From Trematomus loennbergii (lineage: Eukaryota; Chordata; Actinopteri; Perciformes; Nototheniidae): a DNA stretch of 64,000 nucleotides. The notes beneath the pieces were generated by a model. That model did not search any database. It was not told the DNA's origin and worked only from the letters and a program-made list of their open reading frames with translations. Position numbers and translations under genes: made by a program. Shown here one piece after another: positions 1 through 10,600 of this stretch. Every line of letters begins with the position of its first letter. Within the stretch, counting starts at the first letter, position 1. Where the stretch lies: contig JAAOOA010000277.1 in assembly GCA_012861695.1 (NCBI GenBank), positions 284,501 to 348,500 on the forward strand. The letters run 5' to 3'.

Positions 1-1234
1 TGACATCCCCTAGTAGAAGTATATGCTGATTTAATCGCACTCATATCAATCAATGTTAACTTGGAAAGCCACAATATTGATATTTTAACTCAATAACATT
101 AGGTGACATTATTGTGGCACATCAGTAAAGCCTTACATATAAATATATAATGTGGCAGACATAATTTAATTAATTTTAACTGAACAATAACTGAATGAGT
201 TTGTTTCACTCTTAGACCAGCAGGGGCACCAAATCTATGAAGACTGCTGCAATAAGTACATTAATTAACTGTCTCATCGATGTTTGTCTGAATGAATATG
301 ATAATATTAACAATCATATCATTCTTATCAGCTGTCAATCACTGTTATGATTCACATATTCATTTATTATTGAATATATATATTATTTTTTTGGAGGAGT
401 TAATGATGAATGTTCCTCAAAATGCTTGCTCACCCTCCTTCAAATTTGAAAGACAAGTAATTACTATCATATATCAAAATTCAAAAGAACAGTTCAGCGC
501 CCCACGACTTTACTGCAAACAGTTACAACCTTGACTTTATATCAGTTAGGGTTAAAAAACGTGTATTCAGCTAAAATATATACATCGCTGCAGTTATTAT
601 CCAGTGGAAAGTCCTTACCTACTGGCCTAGTTAAATCAAAGTGGTTACTTTTTTTTGGCTGGGCAGTGTAGTTTTACACACCGTCTTATTTGACTTTCTC
701 AGGACTTAAAACTCATTTTTGGGGCAGACCCCCACAAAGAAAAAAAATATATACACAAGGTCATCATCTTAACAGTTGTTTATGACCATCCGTGAGCAGA
801 GCATCAAGTTGGCATGCCTATAACAGCTGAATGCGGCGATTAACATCTTGTTCAGCAAAACGCCTCACAAACTTATTAAGATCCAAAGCTTTAGTGCAAT
901 TTGATTCAATGCTGAGTAGCCAAACTTGACAGTCTCTTCTCTGTCAAATACCTCATTCCTTGTTCGAATGCTTCTCTTTTTGCGCCGTCCCGTTCAAATG
1001 AAATCGCCACCAATCATATTTCCACGCTCGCGCCAGGCTAGGGGAGGGGTTACAAGGCTCGCGTCTTGTGCTGCATTCACTTGCACTCGGACATTGAGAT
1101 TTTCTCATAAATGTCCGATGAGCCACAACGTTTCTTTCAAAACAAAGCTACCAACTGGGGTGGCAGCTGGGGTGGCAAGGCTATTTTTCAGGGGGCAGTT
1201 GCCACCCCATGCCACCCCGGTAGATCCGCCCCTG
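1..1234. mobile_element. Non-autonomous hAT element, right part (unit 1)
   Basis: The left end lies outside the window. The right end is TAGATCCGCCCCTG at 1221-1234, followed by CCTACTGG at 1235-1242, which is the 8-bp target duplication seen complete in units 2-4. The interior carries degenerate sequence related to the hAT transposase fragment at 1440-1643. Confidence 0.75.
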
Positions 1235-1439
1235 CCTACTGGCCTAGTTAAATCAAAGTGGTTACTTTTTTTTGGCTGGGCAGTGTAGTTTTACACACTG
1301 TCTTATTTGACTTTCTCAGGACTTAAAACAGTTTTTTGGGGGCAGACCCCCACAAAGAAAAAAAATATTTACACACGTAAGGTCATCATCTTAACAGTTT
1401 TGTATGCTCATCCGTGAGCAGAGCATCAAGTTGACATGT

Positions 1440-1643
1440 CTAATACAGCTGAATGCGGCGATTAACATTTTGTTCAGCAAAACGCCTCACAAACTTATTA
1501 AGATCAACAGCTTTAGTGCGTTTTGATTCAATGCTGAGTACAGCCAAACTTGACAGTCTCTTCTCTGTCATTGTAGACCGCAAATACCTCATTCCTTTAG
1601 TACTTGGGTCCGAATGCTTCTCGTTTGGCGCCGTCCCGTTCAA
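1440..1643 (-). pseudogene. hAT transposase C-terminal fragment (unit 1)
   Basis: The minus strand encodes STMTEKRLSSLAVLSIES, then VDLNKFVRRFAEQ and NRRIQLY before a stop. This resembles the hAT C-terminal dimerisation segment (pattern RLSxLAxLSI, then a FA-x-x-K/Q-x-x-RR end). No catalytic part is present. It belongs to the outer hAT copy, whose remaining homology to the inserted element runs about 1243-1872. Confidence 0.6.
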
Positions 1644-1872
1644 ATGAAATCGCCGCCAATCATATTTCCACGCTCGCGCCAGGGCGGGGGAGGGGTTACA
1701 AGACGTGCGTCTTGTGCTGAATTCACTTGCACTCGGACATTAGAGACTTTCTCTCATAAATGTCCGATGAGCCACAACTTTTCTTTCAAAACAAAGCTGC
1801 CAACTGGGATGGCAGCTGGGGTGGCAAGGCCTATTTTTAGGATGGCAGTTTCCACCCCATGCCACCCCGGTA

Positions 1873-2324
1873 GGTGAAACTAGGCTACTAGCTACAGTAC
1901 AGATGCAACTAGATGAGCTTAACTCTCGCTCTGACTTTTTTTTTGTAAACTCTCGCTCTGACTCAGACAGGTTGAAAGAGACGAGACATGCATTTTTCCC
2001 ACCCGCATTCCGCGAAGACCCGCCCTACTGAGCCTCTGATTCGCAGACTGTTGGTGGGGGGAAAAACGCTGACGGGATGTTGAATGTGATTGGACCAATG
2101 CGTTGACAGACACACACAGACAGTGGAACAGTCGGACATGCAGAGTGTTTGCAGTGGACATAGCGGAGAATTTTGACTCGTTGTGTTGTGGCGATGTCTC
2201 GCAGATAACACAGATAATACAGATAATACAGATAATACATATGAAAAGTATAATTTGCTCAGAGTCCAGACACAGTTGTGGTTCGGTCCGGATCCGGACC
2301 GGAGTCCGGACTTTGAGGATGCCT
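1873..2324. other. Non-coding spacer between hAT debris and inverted exon (unit 1)
   Basis: Contains a CT-rich stretch (CTCTCGCTCTGAC twice), a short array of GATAATACA repeats near 2204-2240 and the 18-bp palindrome. Open frames on both strands differ between units and look like noise. Counterparts: 16704-17150, 37153-37724 and 54556-55015. Confidence 0.5.
2284..2301. repeat. 18-bp perfect palindrome
   Basis: CGGTCCGGATCCGGACCG reads the same on both strands. It recurs at 17111-17128 and 54973-54990. In unit 3 (near 37680) one arm has mutated, leaving the inner 14 bases. It lies just outside the inverted 3' UTR copy. Function unknown; it could be part of an old transposon end. Confidence 0.6.
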
Positions 2325-2472
2325 GTCATATAGTATATTCTTACACACAACTAACATTTGAGTTTGACTTCAACTTTAACAAATGTCTCTCTGAGAGGGT
2401 TACTTAAACATTGCAGAATTTATAAAAGTGAACAAGCATGTATACTTAACAAGTGAATTAAATGGGAGGTTG

Positions 2473-2553
2473 TTATGGTTGTTTTTGTTGTCCGGACATC
2501 TTCCAGTTGATCTTGAAATCACTGATTCCCATGTTTCTCATCTTTGCCTCCAG
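2473..2553 (-). pseudogene. Inverted copy of lectin last exon (unit 1)
   Basis: The reverse complement reads as a complete exon 14: acceptor TTTAG, then LEAKMRNMGISDFKINWK, MSGQQKQP and TAA at 2475-2473. Homology continues on the minus strand through 3' UTR sequence to about 2325. It differs from the sense exon by T to S. It keeps the 10 nt missing from unit 1's own last exon, so it was not copied from that exon in its present form. Confidence 0.85.
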
Positions 2554-2565
2554 CTAAACATACAC

Positions 2566-2862
2566 AAATACCTGGTGTTCAGATCAAGTGTTTGTTTGTG
2601 ACACAAACAAGAGAGCCCTTTCAAAATAAAATGGTAGTATTGACTGCAGGGGGCCGCTGTAAATTCATTGTAAACATTTTTGAATTTCTTCTGTACATAC
2701 AGTATATATATGCAGACTAGAGAAAGTTTTCAGACACTTTGTGACTCTCCTTACACACAATGAATTTACAGCGGCCCCCTGCAGTCAATACTACCATTTT
2801 ATTTTGAAAGGGCTCTCGTGTCTGTGTCAGAAGCAAACACTTGATCCGAACATCAGGCAGGT
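2566..2862. repeat. Palindrome of lectin 5' flank (unit 1)
   Basis: Left arm about 2572-2672 and right arm about 2757-2862 are inverted copies of each other with a short spacer. Both contain the core GCGGCCCCCTGCAGTC or its complement. The right arm continues into the 5' flank of exon 1', and a further direct copy lies at about 4363-4480 before the main exon 1. The left arm joins the inverted last exon, so reading the minus strand one meets a 5' flank followed by a 3' exon. Equivalent palindromes lie at about 17390-17690, 38350-38830 and 55160-55640. In units 3 and 4 the spacer is enlarged by about 170-200 bp. Confidence 0.75.
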
Positions 2863-3094
2863 GTTGCCAACATTTCTGAGTGACAGACATGCACATTATA
2901 ATTTCAATATTTTTTAATTCATTTGTGTGTAGGTAAATTCAAATGAACGTCACAGAAAGAATTAAGGACACAGGATGTCAGCAACTCAATGTGAACCATT
3001 GTCGAGACATCATAACACACATTTTGGATTTGAGCTAGTTCATAAAACATTCTCTGCCTGACACCACGAATAAAACTAAAACGTTCAGAAGATC

Positions 3095-4201
3095 ATGGGG
3101 TGGAGGTGGAAATTTCTTTATTTGGGGTAAGTCATGTATATATATATATATATATGGATAAATGAATTGATTATTGTGTCTTTGTTTGAAAAAGAAGGGG
3201 ATAAAATCACTATTACACAAGAATACATTTAATTATTTAAAAAAAAAACATGTTATTTAACTTAATCTCATTTACGGATTAAATCCTATGGTGATTTATA
3301 TCAGATTTGTCAGTGGGCCACATTTAGAAACTAAAAGGTATTTTTTAGCCACATGGAAAATGTACGTTTATGTCAATTGTGTATCGAACAGACTTCATTA
3401 GTATATATTGTTTTTGCAGGGGCGATACTTCTCAGTTTGAGGATAACTCATCAGGCAAGTAAGTGACTGTTTAGTATGAAAAGCATGGATGGAAGAATTA
3501 CTCAGACCCTTAAGTTATAGTTTAATTAACAATTCAACAAGGTCTAGGAGGTATTGTCCTGCAGTAAAAATGTCCTGTGTTAACACTATATCCTTTGTGA
3601 TACAAATATACCATGTGATGACGATTGGGACAGAAAAAAAAGTAATAGAAAGTGCTGTGGCTGAAAATGACTTTTATCTAATGCTTCACTTTAAAAAAAA
3701 AAAATGTGACCTCTCTCGGCCTTGAACAATTATTACGTTATTTGCAGGTCTTAAAAAAGTATTTTAATAGCATTTTAAAAGCATTTTTTATTTTGGTTTT
3801 GTACAAAAAAATATAATTTAAAACAAGGGAAGTCACTTTTTGTAGAACTGCTAACATTTCAGAAACAATTGGTAACTATTTGTTTCTTTTTATGTAAAAC
3901 CTTAGTCTTAAAACAAAACTACAAAAGAGGCATATTAACAGCATTTTAAGCTTCTCAACAAGTGTATTCCTGTCTAGATGTTTTACTATTTTGCATAGGG
4001 AACATAAATCTGCGTCACTGTCCTTACTCTGCAGCTAACTTGGCTCTGGGAGGAGCCGCTGTGTCGTCGACAACGTTCGACCACTTCCATCGACCAAGCA
4101 ATGCACTTGATGGCAGAGATGAAACACACCGATTTCCCCACTTGAGATGTTTTTCCTCTCTGTGGCAGAAGGAACCCTGGTGGTTTCTGATTTTTTTATG
4201 A
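3095..4201 (+). pseudogene. Unit 1 upstream partial gene copy (signal peptide + broken FTP exon)
   Basis: A second, upstream copy of the gene's 5' end: exon 1' 3095-3126, exon 2' 3420-3458, and an FTP exon from 4035 whose homology stops right after EPWW at about 4184. The frame then ends at 4201 in unrelated sequence. Exon 1' here is 2 nt shorter than elsewhere, so even the signal peptide is out of frame in this unit. The FTP piece is open for about 50 residues, NLALGGAAVSSTTF through RCFSSLWQKEPWW. There is no donor or second FTP exon. It is most simply a partial tandem duplication of promoter, signal exons and FTP1 first half. Confidence 0.75.
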
Positions 4202-4669
4202 ATTAATAAACTATAGAATTATACATATCCTGTTTTAAAACATACTAAAACCCACTCTAAGATTGAAAGAAACAGCTTTGAGAGTACAATTATGTATATA
4301 TCAATACATTTCACATTCACAATGATGTACAGAGGAAATTCAAAATGTTTTACAATTCATTTTCAACGGCCCCCTGCAGTCAATACTAAAAAAAGAATGT
4401 ATACAGTAGGGCTCTCGTGTGTGTGTCACAAACAGACACTTGATCTGAACACCAGGCAGGTGTTGACAACATGTACATTATAATTTCAATGTGTTTTGAA
4501 TTAATTTGTGTGTAGGTAAATTATATTGAACATCACAGAAAGAGTTAAGGACACAGGATGCCAGCAACTCAAGGTCAACCATTGTCGAGACATTATAACA
4601 CACATTTTGGATTTGAGCTGGTCATTCTCTGCTTGACACAACGAATGCAACTAGAACTCTCAGAAGACG

Positions 4670-7600
4670 ATGGGGTGGAGGTGGAAATTGCTCTTTATTT
4701 GGGGTAAGTCATGTCATATGTATATATATGGATACATTTGTTGATTTCTATGTATTTATTTGATTAAAAAAAAGGGATACAATCACTATTACATTTCTTT
4801 AATTTATAGAAAGCATGTTATTTAACTTCATATGTCTCATTTACAGATTAGATCCTAGATGGTGACATATCAGATTTGTCACTGGGCCACATTTAGAAAC
4901 TAAAATGTATTTCTTAGCCACATGGAAACTATAATTGTGTATTGATCAGACTTCATTAGATATATATTTGTTTTCGCAGGGGCTTTACTTCTCAGTTTGA
5001 GGATAACTCATCAAGCAAGTAAGTGACTGTTTAGTATGAAAAGCATGGATGGAAGAAATACTGAGACCCTTAAGTTATAATATAAGTAACAATTCAACAA
5101 TGTCTAGGTATTGTCCTGCAGTAAAATGTCCGTGTTAACACCATACGATTTGTGATACGAATGTAAAAAGAAGTAATGCAAAGCAGGGACGTGCACAGAC
5201 ATTTGGAGGGGCTATTGCTCTAAACTGGAAAAAGGGCCTCCCCCCGAAAAAAAACATAAGACCTTTTGAAAATTGTATCTTGTTTTTAATGTAAAAGAAA
5301 CCAAACGATTATTACATCAACTAAATTGAACGGTAATTCACATCTCATAACAAAATAAGCTAAGGCGACTACTTGCATTCGGTGACTTGATTTTAAAAAT
5401 GAAAACTAGGGAAATGTTTTGCTTTGCGGTCCATATCTCATTAAAATATCTAATGTTGTAACTAATAAAGACACAATGGGGACAATTCTGTTCTAATGTA
5501 GTTTGACCATTGTAACTGCTGTGCAGTCCAGACATACTGATAAAATAGGGCTCTAACTAATTACCTTAAATAAACTCACTAATTAATTAAACCAGTTCAA
5601 TACGCATTATTCTTATTCTTATCATTATGAGTGCAGCCAGTAACGGTAAGGTATCTAATTACTTATTTATTTAGTATTCCATAACTTAATAACATAGATG
5701 GTCAAACTAAAGTGGTAGAGACATGGCAGAAATCCTACAATGAAGCGGGACAGTGAACTGTTCACCCGTGAGAGGGCAATCAAGAAAAGAGAGCGAGCGG
5801 CCCCGTTGAGGGAGTTTACAGATGAAAAGACAGAGAAAGACAGAAGCACAATAACAAGTAGGCTATATTTAGGTGTTTTTTGTAAATAACCGACGGTATC
5901 AAGAGGAAGTAAAGTCCCCTGGTTTGTCCCTTATACCCTAACTGCCATGAGACAACTCAAAATCAAGTTTCCAAAATCCGACACTGAGGTGGTCTTAACG
6001 CACCGGCAGATGACAGCGCTGACAAAGTGTGTTTCCTGCAGCGAGACGCTACAATACTAATTGTGGGCTTATCATATTGATTCGGCCACAACAGAAAAAA
6101 GAAAAACAAACTCTCGCTCTCTCCAGAGGGGCAGGTCAGCCAAAAAGACCAAACGGGCCATTGCCCGGGCAACATTAGCCCGTAGGCTACCTGTGCACGT
6201 CCCTGATGCAAAGTTCTGTGGCTCAAAATGACTTTTATCTAATGCCCTTTTTTATCTGCTAACATTTGAGAAACCATTGGTAAGCCTAGTATTTGTTTCT
6301 TTTTATTTAAAATCTTAATCTGATAACAAAACGACAGCTGTCAAAAATGTACTGGAGTAAAAAGAGACATATTAAAGGTGGGGTAGGTAAGTTTGAGAAA
6401 CCGGCTCGAGATACACTTTTTGTTATATTCCATGGAATGCTCTAAACATCCTGATAGCAATGAATATCTTAAGTGCTTTGACAAAAAATCAAAAATCCAT
6501 AAAAAATGTCATCTGTGGAAGCCGTAGTACTGTAAAAAGCACGACCAATCATTTTAGCCAGCCCGGCTAAAATAACTGGATGGCCTGCCTGCCTGTCAGC
6601 CTTCCATCTGTGCACAAACTTATCTCGTGCCCTCATTGGTCATGTGCGTACGTGTGTGTTGGAGGAGGGGCTCTGTAAGGAAGTGGCAGATTTTCTCCGG
6701 TTGTGTATTTTCAAATTCTAGCGATCTCGAGCCGGTTTCTCAAACTTACCTACCCTACCTTTAACAGCATTTTCAGCTTCTCATCAAGTGTTTTCCTGTC
6801 TAGATGTTTTACTATTTGGCATGGCGAACATACATCTTTGTCACTGTCCTTACTCTGCAGCTAACTTGGCTCCGGATGGAGTGGCTGTAGCTTCGACAAT
6901 GTGGGACTACGCCCATCGACCAAGTAATGCAAATGATGGCAGTGATGAAACACACCAACAAATCCACTGGAGCTGTTTTGCCTCTCAGGTGGAGATTGAC
7001 CCCTGGTGGAGGCTGGATTTGGGGGGTCTGTTTGACATCTCAACCATTGAACTCCTCCAAGAACAGATTCAGGCGGCGAAGATCTTGATCTTGACTCGGC
7101 AGAAATCCTCACTAGTAGCTCACTGGAGAACACTACCAGGTGATCGAATAGGTTAAACTAGCCTGACAATCGGACAGGGTTTTCATTTTTTTCTCCCCCC
7201 AGCATTACATTACATTTAATTTGGCAGACACTTTTATCCAAAGCGACTTACAATTACCAATTACAGGGACATTCTCCCTGGAGTAACTAAGGACTAAGTG
7301 CCTTACTCAGGGGCACACTAGTGGTGGTGGGATTTGAACTCACAACCTTCTGATCTTCAGCCCACCTCACTATCCATTAGACCACCACTACCCCATTACA
7401 TTACATTACATTTCATTTGGCAGACGCTTTTATTCAAAGCGACTTAAAATAAGTGCATTCAACCAGCAGGGTACAGAGTAACAAGAATCATGTAGGTACA
7501 TTAGTTTGAACTATGCCAAACCATTTGAAGCGCTAGTACCTTAGCTTCAACTAAGCCAATCCATTCTACTGTAAGTGCTAGTACATTATTACAATATGTA

Positions 7601-10600
7601 TAGAGATTTCATTGGCCGAGGTGAAGTCGAAAAAGGTGTTTTCAGTCTGCGACGGAACTTATCACATCACACTTACTTTATGTTCATGTTGAATATTTTT
7701 CAGGTGAGTTAAGTTGCCAGGAATCACTGATTGAGGTTTTAAATCTGTACTGTACTTCCTGTCTGTTCTCCTCCCTCAGATGTGCAGTCGTCTCTGTGAG
7801 CAGTTCAGTTAAAATGACCTTCCATTGCAACCAGAAGCAAGTACGCTACGTCCACATTATCCGTCCAGGATCTGCTTCTATAATTCAAGTTGTGAGGTCA
7901 AAGTGTTTGCTGCAACCCCATCACAGGAGGTAACAAACACTAACAATGGCACCTAAAGCTGATTCAATTAAGCACTGGTAACATAATTAAGTAGATATCT
8001 GAACAATATTGTTAGTGTTTTGATACTTACATAAAGTGATCAGCTCATTTTCAGACAGGTTTTTATATAAATGGATCAGGACAAAAGTGGGAGAATATTT
8101 TTCCTGAAACTTTCAGAATGTCTTTACACAGAGGGGACACGTGTTGATGTATAAAAGACATGAGAAAGTGGATTTAGCATAATAGGTGACCTTTAAGGGC
8201 TTTCATGTGTAGATGTTTTACATATTTTGCATTGCAAACATAAATCTTTGTCACTGTGCTCACTCTGCAGTGAATGTGGCTCTGGGTGGAGTGGCTGCGG
8301 CGTCATCACAGTATGACTTTAACCGTCAACCAAGTTTAGCCATTGATGGCAAACCTTATTCAGACAATAACCTGTACCGGAGCTGTTTTGCCTCTTTGGC
8401 GGAAAGTAACGCCTGGTGGAGATTGGACATGCGGGGTCCGTATGACATCTCATCCATTGAAGTCCTTCGAAGAACAGATTGCTGCGGCAATTTGGTTAAT
8501 GGGGCAGAAATACGCATTGGTAACTCACTGGAGAACAATGGCAACAACAATCCCAGGTGATGAGAAGACATTTTGTTTTCACAATATTATTCACACTGAC
8601 ATTGTGTTCATGTGGGATATTTTCATCTTGGTAATGGGTAGGCCGACTTTGTTTAGTTTGGCCCTAACCAATCAGCATAAGGCATCTTGTTCCTAAAATA
8701 GTGACATAGATCTGGTACCCATTGCTAGCCAATATGCATTTTCTAACTGTCCCTTTTACCCTCCTTTAGATGTGCAGTCATCACTGTGACCAGTAATGCT
8801 ATCATGATCTTCAACTGCAACCACATGCAAGGACGCTACGTCAACATAATCCTCCCTCGAGTAAATACCATTCTTCATCTGTGTGAGGTCAAAGTGTACA
8901 CCACTACCCAACTTACAGGAGGTAATGCGTCACTAAACAATGGCATCCAAGCTTGATTAACTGATGGAGTGTTGGGAACAACATGACATTTACACAATAT
9001 GGTTAAGTGTTGATTCTATGGTTAAAGCGCCAAATTCCACCTGATTCCTTTCATTAATTTTGTCATAACTGCCTTTATACCACTCTTGCCAGCTAATGTT
9101 GCACCAAGAGGAATACCTACGCTGTCTTCAGCACCTGCTTCTGTAGAAAATTCTGAACATATGGCTATTGATGAACTCCCTGGGCCGACGGATAATCTGG
9201 AAACCTGTGCCTCAGTCGCACTGCAAGACAACCCGTGGTGGCAACTTGACCTGAGGAGTATCTACCGCATAACTGCTGTGTCTATCCTCAGCTCAGGAGA
9301 CTGCTGCTCGGAGCAGCTGAACGGTGCGGAGGTCCGCATCGGCCTCAGCAAGGACCTTACCAACCAGAGGTGATACAAGCACGTACAAAACATACAGTAA
9401 CTTACTTGCCGCAGTAGCTTTAAAGGTCCCCTATTATACTGTTTTTCATCAATATATTATAGGTCTCAGATATATACAAAACATGTCTCTGAAGTGTTTG
9501 GCTCTTAATACCAAACAGATCATTGCAGCATCCCATAATCCCCTCTGTTTCAGCCCTGTTTCAAAAGTGCTGATTCTCTGTCTGTTACTTTAGATGAAAA
9601 TAAGGAGCCACTATATACATGGATCAGGCCAAAAACGGAGTGAATCTTTTTTCCTGAAACTTTCAGAATCTCTTTAGAGGGCACACATGTTTATGTATCA
9701 AAGACATGAAAAAGTGGATTTTGTATAATAGGTGACCTTTAATACCTACCATTCTCCCCTTTAACTTCCTCCTTCTTTCAGGTGTGCCATCATCTCCGTT
9801 TCAGAGGGAGAGCAGAAATACAACTACCAATGTGGAATAATGGAAGGACGCTTCGTACATGTTTACCTTCCTGGTCTACAGAAGACTTTGACTGTTTGTG
9901 AAGTAGAGGTGTATGGTACTCTGCTTGGTAAGCTCCAAATGATAATGGCTGTTTAGACTTCTCCTAAACCTCAAGACTGCATTGTTTACTTGAAATTAAA
10001 CAGAAGCCTTTGTTATATTTCTTCCTGTAAAGAATGCTTTTCTTGGTTCTGTTCTACCCTCACTAGAAAACGTGGCTTTGAGAGGCCTGGCTTTTCATTC
10101 TTCCTCAAGTCTGGAAAACAGTGTAGCCAGCAAAGTCATTGATGGTAATCGGTCTTCCACCTGCATCGTAGCCAATGAGCAGCCAGGTCCGTGGGTAACA
10201 GTGGATCTACTGGTTCCTTACAGTGTGACTGCAGTCCAACTGGCCTACAGCGCCGACTGCTGCTACAGTTATGATGTTCGTGTAGACGACACAAGGTAAT
10301 ATATTGTTGGACAATGTTGGACGAATGCATAGCTCGACCATTTTCTCATAATTTGTCTCGTGGGTTGACATTTTTTTGAAATTATATAAATGAAGTTTAA
10401 AGGTAAATCAAGCAGAGTTTTAAGCACTTCTTCTTCTTTATCTTTTTCAGCTGTGAGGTCATCTCCAGTAGTTCATATTCTTTGGTGACCCTGGATTGCG
10501 GTGGGATTGTGGGTCGCTATGTGACTGTGATCCATCATGACGTAGCACCGCCTCTGTGCGAGGTTGAGGTCTATAGCACTTTGGAAAATCTTCAAAACAG

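Noticed and set aside
926..1288. Plus-strand 120-residue frame in the hAT element
   Set aside because: Antisense to the degenerate transposase segment and repeat ends; not conserved between inner and outer copies.
1919..2350. A minus-strand 143-residue frame with repeated IICIICIIC
   Set aside because: Derived from the short GATAATACA repeat; its frame and length differ in each unit.
5963..6226. Minus-strand frames of 70-87 residues in the hAT MITE (also in units 2 and 3)
   Set aside because: No recognisable domain, and the length changes with small indels between copies; non-coding MITE interior.
7330..7397. A possible tRNA gene on the minus strand
   Set aside because: A and B boxes are present, but it is fused to a SINE tail and lacks a complete cloverleaf; it is a SINE head.
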